Shown here: positions 12,711 through 23,900 of the stretch, in pieces
Numbering within the stretch: the first letter of the stretch is position 1
Layout of the letters: each line of letters opens with the position of its first letter
From: Trichopria drosophilae
Lineage: Eukaryota; Arthropoda; Insecta; Hymenoptera; Diapriidae
Assembly (NCBI GenBank): GCA_030407085.1
Contig: CM059582.1
Coordinates: 26,363,001 to 26,427,000 of the forward strand
Direction: 5' to 3'
DNA: 64,000 nt
Translations under genes and position numbers: made by a program
Notes under the pieces: model-generated
The model's input: only the letters and a program-made list of their open reading frames with translations
What the model was told of the DNA's origin: nothing
The model's database searches: none

Positions 12711-13455
12711 CGTGGACAGTTGTTAACAGCGGAGATATTTTAGGGAAGGGGTATTTTGGGGTCGTGAATATCAAACTAAAAGTCCCCTTCGATTGAGATT
12801 ATCCTAGCTGAGCCACCTTAAGAATAAGATCCAAAAAATAATTGTTTTCCGATAATATGAAAAGTACGCATTTTACGTATGATTATGGTCGTTTTCTGAG
12901 AAGCCCAGTAACAATTTTCTAAATTTGCAATATACCAAATGAAATGGAAATTACCTATCTTTTGTCCTTTACGATTTTCTACGTAGATGTCGTGTTTCCG
13001 TGTTAATATAAAGGCAGTGGCCTTAAAATTGATAACCAAAATTCACATTTGACAAAAAGACAAATTTGCATTACAATTTCTAAAAAAAATGGAAATTGTT
13101 GTAAGAAATATCTCAAAGTACGAAAAGCAATAGTGTTTGAGTTACAATAAAAAAAAAGCGCCAAAAATAAACATTTCTGAAAAAAAATGAAATTCACTAA
13201 AAAAGTTCTATCTTCGACAATATTGCACTTGGAACAATTTTAAAGATATGAAATTGTTCAGAATTTTACCACCTACAACTTTTTCATGTAAACCAAATAG
13301 GTAAAATGGGTACTTTTTATATTGTTCGAAAACAAATTATTTTTTGGACGTCCTTCTCTAGCACAAGCTCTATCGATGGGGACTTTCAGTATGTTATTCA
13401 GGACCCAAAAATACTCCCTCCCTGAAATAACCACTCTGTTCTAAAACTCCATTTT
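12711..13455. mobile_element. Long fold-back element, about 740 bp
   Basis: The left arm (about 12711-12895) and the right arm (about 13285-13455) are inverted copies, estimated by eye at around three quarters identity. Paired blocks are AGGGAAGGGGTATTTTGGGG (from 12752) with CCCAAAAATACTCCCTCCCT read in reverse (13404-13423), AAAAGTCCCCTTCGATTGAG with TATCGATGGGGACTTTCAGT, and CCAAAAAATAATTGTTTTCC with AAACAAATTATTTTTTGGAC. The interior holds only short open frames. No transposase was recognised. It fits a non-autonomous DNA transposon with long inverted repeats, or an inverted satellite. Confidence 0.75.
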
Positions 13456-15560
13456 ATGTGGACTTGAAATTAAAACAAAAAAATCTAAGCGTCTTAAAAT
13501 GTAGAACTCGTAAACACTTTCCTATGCAAAATCCACAGTTTCATATAGAAATTTAAGAAAAAATTCTATTTTGTTGTAAACGATTATATATACCTTTTTA
13601 GTATAGATTTTAGACAAATTGTGTGGCAAGATTCGGAAAAACATGAAATTTTATATCCGAGGCCAAGCGCCTGATTTTTTCTACAGGTAACAAAAAATTA
13701 AACCTCGTTGAAAATTGGTGATATTTGGGACTTGATGGGAAAAAAAGTTTGTTATTTCTTCTTATTAAATGAACAATCGGAATGTAAAGAAAATATTAAC
13801 ATAGTTTACTTTCGATGTAAATAGATTAAATGCCCCTGTACGATAGTGATTCGCCTATCACTAGTGCATATATGAGTAAATTAGCTTTAAAATAGCGGGG
13901 CAATTAGGAGCGACTGGGTATAATCTCCCACATTATCTCGCTTATAGTGAAACTTAAACGTTATGAATATAGGAAATACTAATGAATATTAACATTTTTA
14001 CCACTGATGGTAATGTTTTCATTTTATCGTGAATCGTATTTCTGTAGAAATTTTGTTTTGTAATATGTTATGATAAAATAAATAAATAAAATAAATAATA
14101 AACATATCTATAACAAGATGCAAAAATGAATTTCTTCTTGATTGTTGTAATAATACAATAAATTAATTTCTTGCTTTAACCGATCCTCTGACTTGTAAGT
14201 AGAAATAAAATAAAGTAATCAAAACGTGCTGCCGATGTACAACTACTAAAACTGTGGAAAATGATAAAACTGGAGGAAAAGGGGTTGAAAATGTAATAAT
14301 TTTGCATTTTCTGCATTATAGATTTATCTGCATATCATATACTGAATCTGTTTTTAAAGTAAATTCTTATTTTCTTTATATTCCGTGAGTTGAACAAAAA
14401 TTCAGTCGCGATTATATCTAAATATCATTACATTTTTAAGCCATTTTTATCCACTTTTATCATTTTTCACAATTGTAGTAATTTTTCGCCGACAACACGT
14501 TTTGATTACTTTTATTTCTATTTACAAGTCAGAGCCTCTGACTCGGAGGTTCGGTTAAACCAAGAAATTAATCTTTAGTTTATTATGGTATTTTTTAGTT
14601 ATTATGTTGTCGAGTCAGTAAATCTGTAAATTTGGTAGAATATTGAATTGCAAACCAAGAAAATGTCATTGCTTTGTAAAGCTACAGATGTCCTTTTAAA
14701 AAAGTGAGTATGCTAATTGGTCAAAATACGTAAAGATTTTAACCCCCCGGTGCTTAATACATTTGGTCAGTCAACTGGAAGTTAAAAAAATCACAGAAAA
14801 TTATTATAACTTTTGGCGAAAGCGATGAAATTAAGAAAAACTTTAATGTAGTAAAAATGGATTTAACCCGTTTCTTCCTGAAATGCCCTAAATTTTACCA
14901 TTTGTTCACAGCATTCGTTTGTAGGGAAATAATCAATAAACAATTCTGGAATAATCATGTCTTTATTTTTTTTTTCCTCATCTTTCTAAATCCGGTTTCA
15001 GATTGGCGCCATAAGCCGCCATTTTTTTATAATCAATTGAATTTTTGAATTTTGGAAATTTGGCTGCAAATTCGGGTTCAGGGACCTAAGAAACATGCAT
15101 ATAAGGAGTTTCAAGAAAATTCGTTTAGCCAATTGCTTTAGGCAATAATTGTAAATTGATACCAGCCAAATATGGGGCTAACACCGCTATCTTGAATTAG
15201 CCATCTTGAATTTCGTCTTACTAACGTTCCTATTTTTTAGTATGACTATTTATGCCAGCAGACATAGAGATCTAGCTCGATCAGAATACGGATTCCTGCT
15301 GAAAAACAATTATTTGAAAAGAAATCCTCAAAATTTGCGACTTTTTTACGTTTAAGCAGCCATTATAAAAATATGACGGTATATAGCGACAACCTGAGAC
15401 CCGATTTGGAAAGATGATGAAAAAATACAAAAGACATGATTATTCCAGAATGATTTATTGATTCTTTACCGAAAAACGAACGCCGTGAACAACAAGTAAA
15501 ATTTAGGGCACTTCAGGAAGAAACGGATTAAAAAGAGATGTTAAAAAAGAAGGCTCCTGA
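13456..15560. other. AT-rich intergenic sequence with satellite-like fragments
   Basis: Mostly featureless. Between about 15000 and 15220 there are fragments with GCCATAAGCCGCCATTTTT and TTAGCCATCTTGAATTT, reminiscent of the paired GCCAT motif of the 121-bp satellite. No gene was recognised. Confidence 0.5.
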
Positions 15561-15569
15561 AAAGCACAT

Positions 15570-16255
15570 TACACCCTATTAGAAATATTCAGAAATTTCG
15601 GATGCTTTTATGTTACCGAAGTAACAAAATGTTACTAAATCCTGTAATAGAAAGAACCATTATGTTATATTATCAGAAAATTACGAAACTGTAACAGAAA
15701 TTTCAGAATGAATCAGTGAAATACGGTGACATTACTTTGGTTTGTAGGCGCTAGGTGCTACCGCGCACCCATTGCAGAAGTGGATTTTTCATTCGGTTAT
15801 AAAGAATTCCTCGATCAACCGTCAGTAGTTTGTAACGAGTGTCATCCGAATATTGTTGAATTGTATAATGTTGATTCTTATTAGTAGGAAGGCAATAAAT
15901 AGATATATATCGTATTTTTTCTACCCTGATGCACATTTACAAAACAGTGTTGTTTTTATTACATTTTCTATTTTTAATAACAGGGTATTCATCCCCAAAG
16001 GAAGGACAATAAATCATAGAAAACACAAAAAAAAATATGATAAAGAAAACAAATTTTACTCCCCTTATACTATTCTGTTACTGTAATTGAAAATTCTGAA
16101 ACTGTAACAAAATTTTCTGAAACATGTAACCGAAGCTTTTTACGGTTACCGTTTCCGAAATTTCTGTTCATGTTTCGTAAAATTCTGAAACGGTAACCGT
16201 AAAAAGCTTCAGTTACATGTTTCAGAAAATTGCTACAGAAATTTCTTACAGTGCA
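15570..16255. mobile_element. GTTAC-rich element with terminal hairpin
   Basis: The segment repeats words such as GAAACTGTAACAGAAATTTC (15684-15703), GTTACCGAAGTAAC (about 15613) and GAAACTGTAACAAAATTTTC (16097-16116), and ends in a large hairpin at 16112-16230. The right end carries CAGAAATTTCTTACAGTGCA. Repetition and palindromy suggest a non-autonomous element. The exact left end could not be fixed. Confidence 0.45.
16112..16230. repeat. Near-perfect hairpin with 44-bp arms
   Basis: The left arm 16112-16155 and right arm 16187-16230 are complementary at 43 of 44 positions (ATTTTCTGAAACATGTAAC, then CGAAGCTTTTTACGGTTACC). The 31-base spacer itself contains GTTTCnnAAATTTC and GAAACATG-type words in both orientations. 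Weaker complementarity continues outside the arms. Confidence 0.93.
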
Positions 16256-17474
16256 CGTAGACACATATATTTCAGGGGCCTTTTACGTGCAAAGTGTAAC
16301 TAACCATAGCATCGTCAATTTTTATCGTAGGGCAACGATGTTTTTTCATTTTGAACAGAATTCAGTGCTTTTCAACGTAAAAGTACGTCTGTAGCTGTAT
16401 TTAGATTATTCGGTTAGGTAAAACTTGAAAACATCTCGAATGTAACTTATACGTTGGGAAGGTCATTTTGGGTATTTTTATTAATATAGCAAAATATATA
16501 TGTACATTTTTATTCAATGTGAATATATATAACGAAAAGTATACTGTAACTTAGTAGTAATGAGACAAAATTACGTGATGCTAACGTGTTGAAGCCTATA
16601 TTTCCAAGCGCACTTTCTTAAGTTACTCTGGTAGAAAAAAAATGGAGCAACTGAGAGAACACATATGAAGTTTTCATCATTGCGTACTGTATGTGTAACC
16701 CATCTCAGTAGTTCCAATGTGACCACCAGAGTAAATTAACATGGCGAATTGTATTGAGATATTCTGTAAACGATACCTACTTCTATAAAACAATTTTTCA
16801 CCAAGATAATCAATATGTAGGTAATTAAAAATATATATTTCCACGAGAAAGCCCTCGAAAAATCTTCAACGTCTATATTTAACAAATTTTTTTTCTGACT
16901 ACGTGTTTTAACAAAAAATTAACCAAAAAACATAAATATTGTAAATTTGAAAAAATGATGAAATACGCATTTTTATAAATAAATAAAAACTGTGCGTATG
17001 GGCGAAAAGTGAACGTTTATATACCCGAATGATAATATATGATGAATATAAAAATTAAAAAATACCTTCAAAAAGTTACTCTTATTATATAGAATGCCCC
17101 ACATTATACTGTATTCTCATGAATTTACTATGTTAAGTTGAAACGTTCATGTGTTGAAAAATAGTATGAGAAATTGTTTGTTTGTTGAGTGTGTTCTATT
17201 TCAATTCAGCGTGTACCAACGATTAATTTGCTGTTTGTCAGTAACAATATTTAATAACTTGGTTTCATTTAAATTATATTCGTGAATTATCCTTAAATAG
17301 TAAAAAATTACAATTATCAACTGAAAACAATTGGGCTTAGAATCACGCAAAACATTATTACCATCATTCATGACACTTCAGTTTAAGCTCTTGAAATGTC
17401 TCTTCTGGTCCAACTAAAAAGGTGATCATGAAAAAAAAATCGCAAGACAACGATTTAAGAAACGATATTTTCTT
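16256..17474. other. AT-rich sequence downstream of FAR, nothing recognised
   Basis: Lies beyond the FAR polyadenylation signals. No gene, RNA or clear repeat was seen. Confidence 0.6.
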
Positions 17475-17595
17475 TTAATATAAATAACTCATATACAAAA
17501 CGTAATTATATCCTAAATCGCTTGCAGCGTAGCTCGAATCTTGGCAAGCCACGTGAAGAACGAACAGAGCGTACAGTACTTCGTAATAGTGCATT

Positions 17596-17827
17596 TTTAT
17601 TTTTAATAAAAACTGATGGTTTACTCCACCGACTTTCAGTTAAAGTTTTCGAAACATACGTGTCGACTAAATATCTCGGTTGGCTCCATTTTTCTTCCAC
17701 TTCCGAAAATAGACGAATTTTATATGATTTAAAAAACGATTCAAATCTAGGAAATGCGATTAAATTAAAAATAAATCGCAGACGTTTGTTTTGCAATCGA
17801 AGAAATCGCATTGATGATTCTGGAAGG
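17596..17827 (-). terminator. FAR 3' UTR with AATAAA polyadenylation signal
   Basis: On the minus strand, the first AATAAA after the FAR stop is at 17596-17601, about 230 bases downstream. The sequence between (17602-17827) is less AT-rich than its surroundings and open in more than one frame on both strands, but none of these translations resembles a known protein. It is best read as 3' UTR. A second, weaker ATTAAA-type signal lies near 17475. Confidence 0.45.
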
Positions 17828-17939
17828 TTAATGATGAGGTTCAACGAAGATGGATAAAACTGTATTAATCGCAATCCAGCTTAGCCTTATAAAGACGTAG
17901 GCCAAGAGCAACTTCAAGGCTTGATGCATCCAGTACATT
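17828..17939 (-). CDS. FAR: FAR coding exon 8: C-terminal membrane tail and stop
   Basis: Encodes the end of R507 and residues 508-543, stop TAA at 17828-17830. The acceptor is CATTACAG at 17940-17941; the first base A completes AG|A (Arg). The peptide opens MYWMHQALKLLLAYVFIRLS and ends FVEPHH, the basic-aromatic then hydrophobic tail expected of insect FARs (R-x-Y-W type). The exon is only 112 bases and was found by looking for this tail downstream of the exon 7 donor, 211 bases away. Confidence 0.88.
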
Positions 17940-20900
17940 CTGTAATGATTCAATAAATTATTATAAATACATCTCCGACAATTAAGTGCTTAAGTCTAAT
18001 AAAAAAGAATTTAATTATGAAATGGTAACTAAATCAGTATTTGTTGAAATTGTTATTAAAAAAAATGAAGTAGACAATTAAGAATATATATAATAATTAA
18101 ATATTTAAATATAAACAAAGGAAATACGCGAGATAAAAAAGTAAATATACCTCTGCCACTTGACTCGTGCTTGCGGTAAAGTTTCCAATGGATCTTTAAT
18201 TAGATATATTCTAATACCTCGAATATATGTTTTAAAATAGACATCCCAATCGACTTTTCGGATATCACAGAAGAAGAGTTCCTGATCTTCAGTGCTTAGC
18301 TTTTCCAAAAGGGCATTAATTTGGTGGTTTGTGAATCCCCATTGTTTTGTAGTGAAATAATTCAGAACATCCATAAATTTGTGTATTTTTTTATACACCT
18401 TTAATAACCTGCAATTATTTATAAAAATTTAATGCTAATCTATTTTTCCAAAGATAACTGCAATAATTTGATTGTTAAATCTTACCTTGGTGGCTTTCCC
18501 ACGCATAATGCTGCAGTGTCTACCAATAACGCAGGTAGTAAATGAAGGAAATAAACGTAGAATAAATGTACTATTCTGTATTTATTATTTCTGAAACTGT
18601 AGTACCATACAGCTCTAGAAGAAGGTATTTCTAAACCATAAAGTTCTGTTTTTTCTTTTAAATCGTTGTAGGTTATCGGATTGTCTTTCGATACGTAATT
18701 GTAGATAGGAATTTGTGGGTCTTCTTTATTTTCTCTGTAATCATAAATTTTTGTTTAAAATTATGTCATAAAAACCTTAAAGATTTTTTATTAAAATATG
18801 GGTTTTAGAATTGGATAAACTTGTAATGAGAAGAGAACAAAAAGAAAAAAGGATGAGGATATAGATATCGGATGGAGAGTAGATAAATATAAAGAAACAT
18901 AGAAAAGTGAGTCGGGATTGGGTAAACTTGTATGGAGAAGAGAAGAGAAAGTGAAGAGGATGTGAGAAACGGATGGCGAGCAGGGGAATATGAAGAAACA
19001 GAGAAAAGTGAGGGGGATTGGGTAAAATTGTATGGTGAAGAGAAGAAAAAGGGAAATGGATGAAGAAAGGGGTGTGGAAATCGGATGGAGATCAGGGAGT
19101 TATGAAGAGACAGAAGACAGCGAGGATGGATTGGGTAAGTTTGTATGGTGAAGGGAAGGAAAAGGGAAAGGGACGAGGATGTGGAAATCGGACGGAGAGC
19201 AGAAAAATATGAAGAAACAGAAAAATGTAGAGGGATTGTATACATTTGTATGGAGAAGAGAAGAAAAAGGGAAAGAGAAGAGGATTTGGGAGAGAGGGAA
19301 AGAGAAAGTATTGACAGGAATTATAAATGGAAAGGGCGGATGAGTGAAATAGTTTTTAGAGAATATGCCAAAAATCAATGGGAAATACTAATAAGCAGAC
19401 TTGTAATAAAATGTAGATGACCAAGAAAGAGGAGATGATATTAAGAAAGAGTATTTGGTTAAAATAACCAGATTGTATTTAGAATTATATATTTGTTAGA
19501 ATTATTATTTGGAATTATCTATTAAACATTTAAGGAGGGAATGCGGAAATAAAGAAAGTGGAAATAAATATCAGTTGGAGGAAGAGAAAGGGATGTGTAG
19601 GTTATGTGGAAATATTACGGAGAAAGTGAATAATTTGAGGGGAATGTAAGTATGTGAGCGAGGGTAATAAGAGATGTGGTGATTAGGTATACAAGGGGTC
19701 CTAAATGGATAAAAATGAGAGAGGGTAAGAAGAGAGAGAGAGAGAGAGAGAGGGGGGGAGTGAAAGTGATAATAAGAGTGTGTCATATGTAATAATCTTT
19801 TCAATAAGTTGAGAAACAGTAAATAATAAAATTAATGTATGTTAAAAATATTTTATAATATTTCAAAATCTCTTATTGAGTCGAATAATCGATCCAGTCA
19901 TTTCTTCTTAATTATATTCAAAATACTTTATTCCAATACCGGAACCCCCGAAAATATTGGATGCTAAAATTAAATACTTCAGATTAAACTGTTCCTGTGT
20001 TTTGTCTACAATACTTCCTAATTGGCCTATAATTTCGCCATTTCTAAATTTTACCCTTATCAAGAAAACGATTTCAGAAATATAATCAGATGTAATTTAC
20101 TTTGCATATGCGATGTTCAAAAAAGAAGTTGGGGGGCCAATTGTAAAATGAAATGATTTTCTATTGGAACATTTTATTTGTTGTTTAGTTTTCTATTCTT
20201 AATATAATATTTCTTGAATCGAGATGTGAATGGTAATTTTCAATGGAAATGTTGAAATTAATGAAATTTAAACTATCACAACCATTTTCCAAACAACACA
20301 GATTTTACTGCATTTCAAACAAGTTGCAGAATATTATTGCACTTAACTCCCAGTTACAGCTTCATACTAACAATTAAATTCAATTATCTTGTCATTACAC
20401 GAGTACCCGTTACGTTATTGACGTAATATTATGAAATAATATTATCATCAAGAAATGTGCACAATTAAATACATTTTATGTCAATTATGAGAACCGTGCT
20501 AAAAGTTCATTTTATTGCCCAGTGCGGATTCAGTTTCAAAATCTTCTCAAGCGAGCTTATCATGCATTCTCGATATCCAATAAAAAGTAAACAAAATAAC
20601 CTGGCGTCTTTTGACTTAAAGTGAACCGAAAACAGTTATGTGCACAAGGGTTATCAAACCCATGAGCTATACGAAGAACATTTCTTTTTATTATAGTACA
20701 CACGAAGCCTTAATTCGTGCGTAAAACTGCAGTTTTTGCCGGTTATAAGGAAGCTATAAGAACGGTGATGGAATGGGTGTGCAAAAAAAAAACTCGTTCA
20801 TTATTTATGAAATAAAACTTTTTGCACGGGATTAAATTGACATCCTTTCTAGCAAAAACAATTTAAACTACTTATATGAGTCGTACTATTGACACCTAGG

Positions 20901-23900
20901 TAATATCTTGCTATTGATAGGTAAATTACAGATAACTGACCTACAGTGGAAACGCTAGCTCTCTTAAATGAGTCACAGAAATGTTCCACTCAAGAATAAC
21001 AGAACTCGTTTCGTCAAATAATCTCGTATTGTTTTGAAAGAAATTTAATTAATATTCCGCGAAGAATTAATGTCGGCATCGATCATTTCCGAAAAAAATA
21101 TCCTAAAAAATTCCTACATAATCTGCATTGTAAATTAATAATTTATAAAATGAAGTGATGACGGATGAACAATAGAAATTGGTATATTAAGAAATGAAAT
21201 GTGGTCTCACTTTTTTCTTTCGGCAACATCCCATGCACTTGCTAATAACGCGTTGATTGTCATGTCACCGGGAACAACATTTGCTTGAATGGTACCATCA
21301 CAATGTATCGACCTGAGTAATCCAGCACCTGCTCCGGCTGCTACTCCAGTTGGTCCATACAGATTATCGATCCATCCTTGGATTGGTTCTCGATACGTAG
21401 AGACAACTGCGGATATAAGATAAAATTGTATAATTTATTTCGTAAAATCAAACAGAATTTCTTAAATTATTTTCCTCGTGATGTTTCTAACTTTTGATTC
21501 TAAACTAAAGGTTTATCATCGATATACGCCAAAATAAGTAAGCGACACTCTTATAGGTTAGGTGTATAACTTCTTATTCTCATCTCTTCAAAAAACTGTC
21601 CTCGTCTAAAACTTTTCGATATTCCGTTAAATATCCCAACGATACTCCTCTATATTGTAAAATTATCGGTTAATATTTTTACGTTTCAACCTATCCATAT
21701 ATTCATGTGAAAACGGAAATCTCGTCATTACTTTTTACATATTTGTCTTCCTGAATCGTTTTTATCAGAAAATATGTCATAGCATGACGTATTCTACTTT
21801 TTTTTCCATTTTCTTTTTCATCGAAGCTTACCTGCGTTCAGTTGCTGGATCTGTTCTTTCCACTTGCAATACTGATTTTATGAGGATTAACTAACTGCAC
21901 TATGAAAAATTATTCTAAAATTGGTTCAAAAACGTTACAACAGTTAATATTCCTTTTTTAGCAAAATAGAGGGAAATGATTCGTTTTCTAAATTTGGTAA
22001 TACCGGGCACTTTTTCTAATTCTGACCCAATCCGTTCTTTAATTTGCAATATTTTTTTTTGCTTTGTGCGTAGCATACTTGTATAGGTCTTTAATATAAT
22101 CATGTCACGGTAGTAAAGAGCTATGAAAACATAATTCAGTAACGGACATATGTGCATTCCGTCAAAAAAGTAACGGGAATTGGTGGATAAAAGAAGAAAT
22201 ATTTTCTATTCATCCAAATTTAATGTGTCGCCTTTAAAGTAGGCCCCTACCTACACCTATGTCAACAAATAGTCCAATCATCAAGGCCTTTTTTTAATAC
22301 ACTTAATTTTAATACGCATTTTTTTAATACGGACTCTTTTTAGTCAGTAAAGTGTCCACTTTGGTAGCAGTGCATTAAAAAATAGTTTCCGCTTCTCGGC
22401 CATAAAATTATACGGCCTCGTTTGGAGGTTATCAGATTCTCTGGTCCGTCATTGCCGGTCCTCGGACGCGCAATCTCCATTAGGTCCGTAAAATTCAACT
22501 TTACTGCCTAGTACTGAAAAGTACTATTAAACGCATTTTCTGGCAACTTGCTAGTTCTCGCTTTGCATTCTTTGTTTTGTCTTCTATCGACTGAATCCAA
22601 TCATCAGAACATTTTTTAAACTTATTTTCTCGCCTATAATTCTTAATTGCCTGCAAACGACTGGAAACGAGAGTCTGGAAGCGATAATTGCAATTCATTA
22701 TTTGAGACAATTTCTTTGTCTATGATATTATTATCCATTGTCAAAATCGATAAACACATTCCTTGAGGCGAATTGACAACATCGTGCAATCTAATTATCT
22801 AAATAAACAAAACAATAGATGGCACTCAAATTCAGCATCAGTATAGAGGACAGTGTTTTCAAGTCAATCACAAAAAGAATTTTGATAATCTCTTTTAGCT
22901 GATTTTATAAATAATCAATTCCAGGTACTTTTTTTTTACACACTGTAGGGGTCATTCCATAACAATTTGACCAACCCATGAATTATCACTGCAAATTTTG
23001 TTCTTTTTTTGGGGACTTTGAAATTGTAAAAAACGAAATTTCCCAAGTTCCCAACACATTAAAAAAAATTATAAATTTTAAAGAAATATATTGTTGAAAA
23101 TTTGTCCAATGTGGTACCATTTTATTCAGGTAATGTTTTGTCCAAAAAAACGATGAGAATTATTTGAAAAGGATGAACGTTTGAAAGTGTTTCGAGTCGT
23201 GGTCAGTGGTCTCTTATGCAACTGTTAAAAACTAATTCGGTATACAGGGCCGTATACCTGATTGGTAAACAAAAAATATCAAAATTATTGTCGGATGATA
23301 ATTAACTAAAAATATTAGTAGATAAAGATGTTAGTAATCATATTGAATCATTTACAAATACAACAATTTAGTAGTTATGAAAAAGTAGGAAATTTATTTA
23401 AAAGTTCCGTGAATTAAATGGTCTTCACCAATCATTACAACTAAGATAATCATGTCTACTATAAAGAAAGCTAAGTTAAACAAAGGAGTTAAAACAAAAC
23501 CATGATTTTTACGTAGAAAAATTTATAAATTGTTTGTTATTTTAGTCGAAGAAAAAAATTGAAAATCGTCGGAATTTAAATATGGCATGCAAAGATCTAT
23601 TCCTAAAAAAATTGTTCTCCACTCTAATATAAGATAAGTAAAGGGAGATCTAACATCACGGAAATCACTTTCTAAATTTCATCATTCGCAAGTAATTTGA
23701 TCCTGATGAAGGACACTACTTTGGCCCGGAATGTAGACTCGTCATCTGCTTTTGTCTACGTATTTTGACCTACATTTGGTAGTAATATTACAAAAAGAAT
23801 GCTTATTTTACTGAATTTTACGATGTATTCAGTTCTCATTTTATTCACATCTAGAAACATTTTTTCTTTATGAATTTTCTAAACATTATTGATTACTGAT

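Larger units (their letters stand above)
18735..21210 (-). other. FAR intron 5 (2.5 kb) with long polypurine tract
   Basis: Bounded by GTGAGA and ATTACAG. Its 3' third, 18805-19760, is extremely purine-rich on the plus strand (pyrimidine-rich in the transcript) and contains a tandem repeat and an (AG)n run. The rest (19800-21200) is ordinary AT-rich intron. Confidence 0.85.

Noticed and set aside
17506..17874. Overlapping open frames of 122 (minus) and 111 (plus) codons
   Set aside because: They overlap the last FAR exon in another frame and its 3' UTR. Neither translation has family features, and the FAR exon explains the coding-like composition at 17828-17939.
18805..19420. Long open frames of 146, 92 and 91 codons on both strands
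   Set aside because: They arise from the purine-rich tandem repeat. The translations are low-complexity Ser/Phe/Pro or Arg/Glu/Lys strings and lie within FAR intron 5.
22945..22990. GGGTCATTCCATAACAATTTG, resembling a widespread arthropod repeat
   Set aside because: Only one end was seen and no element boundary could be defined, so it is not listed as a mobile element.
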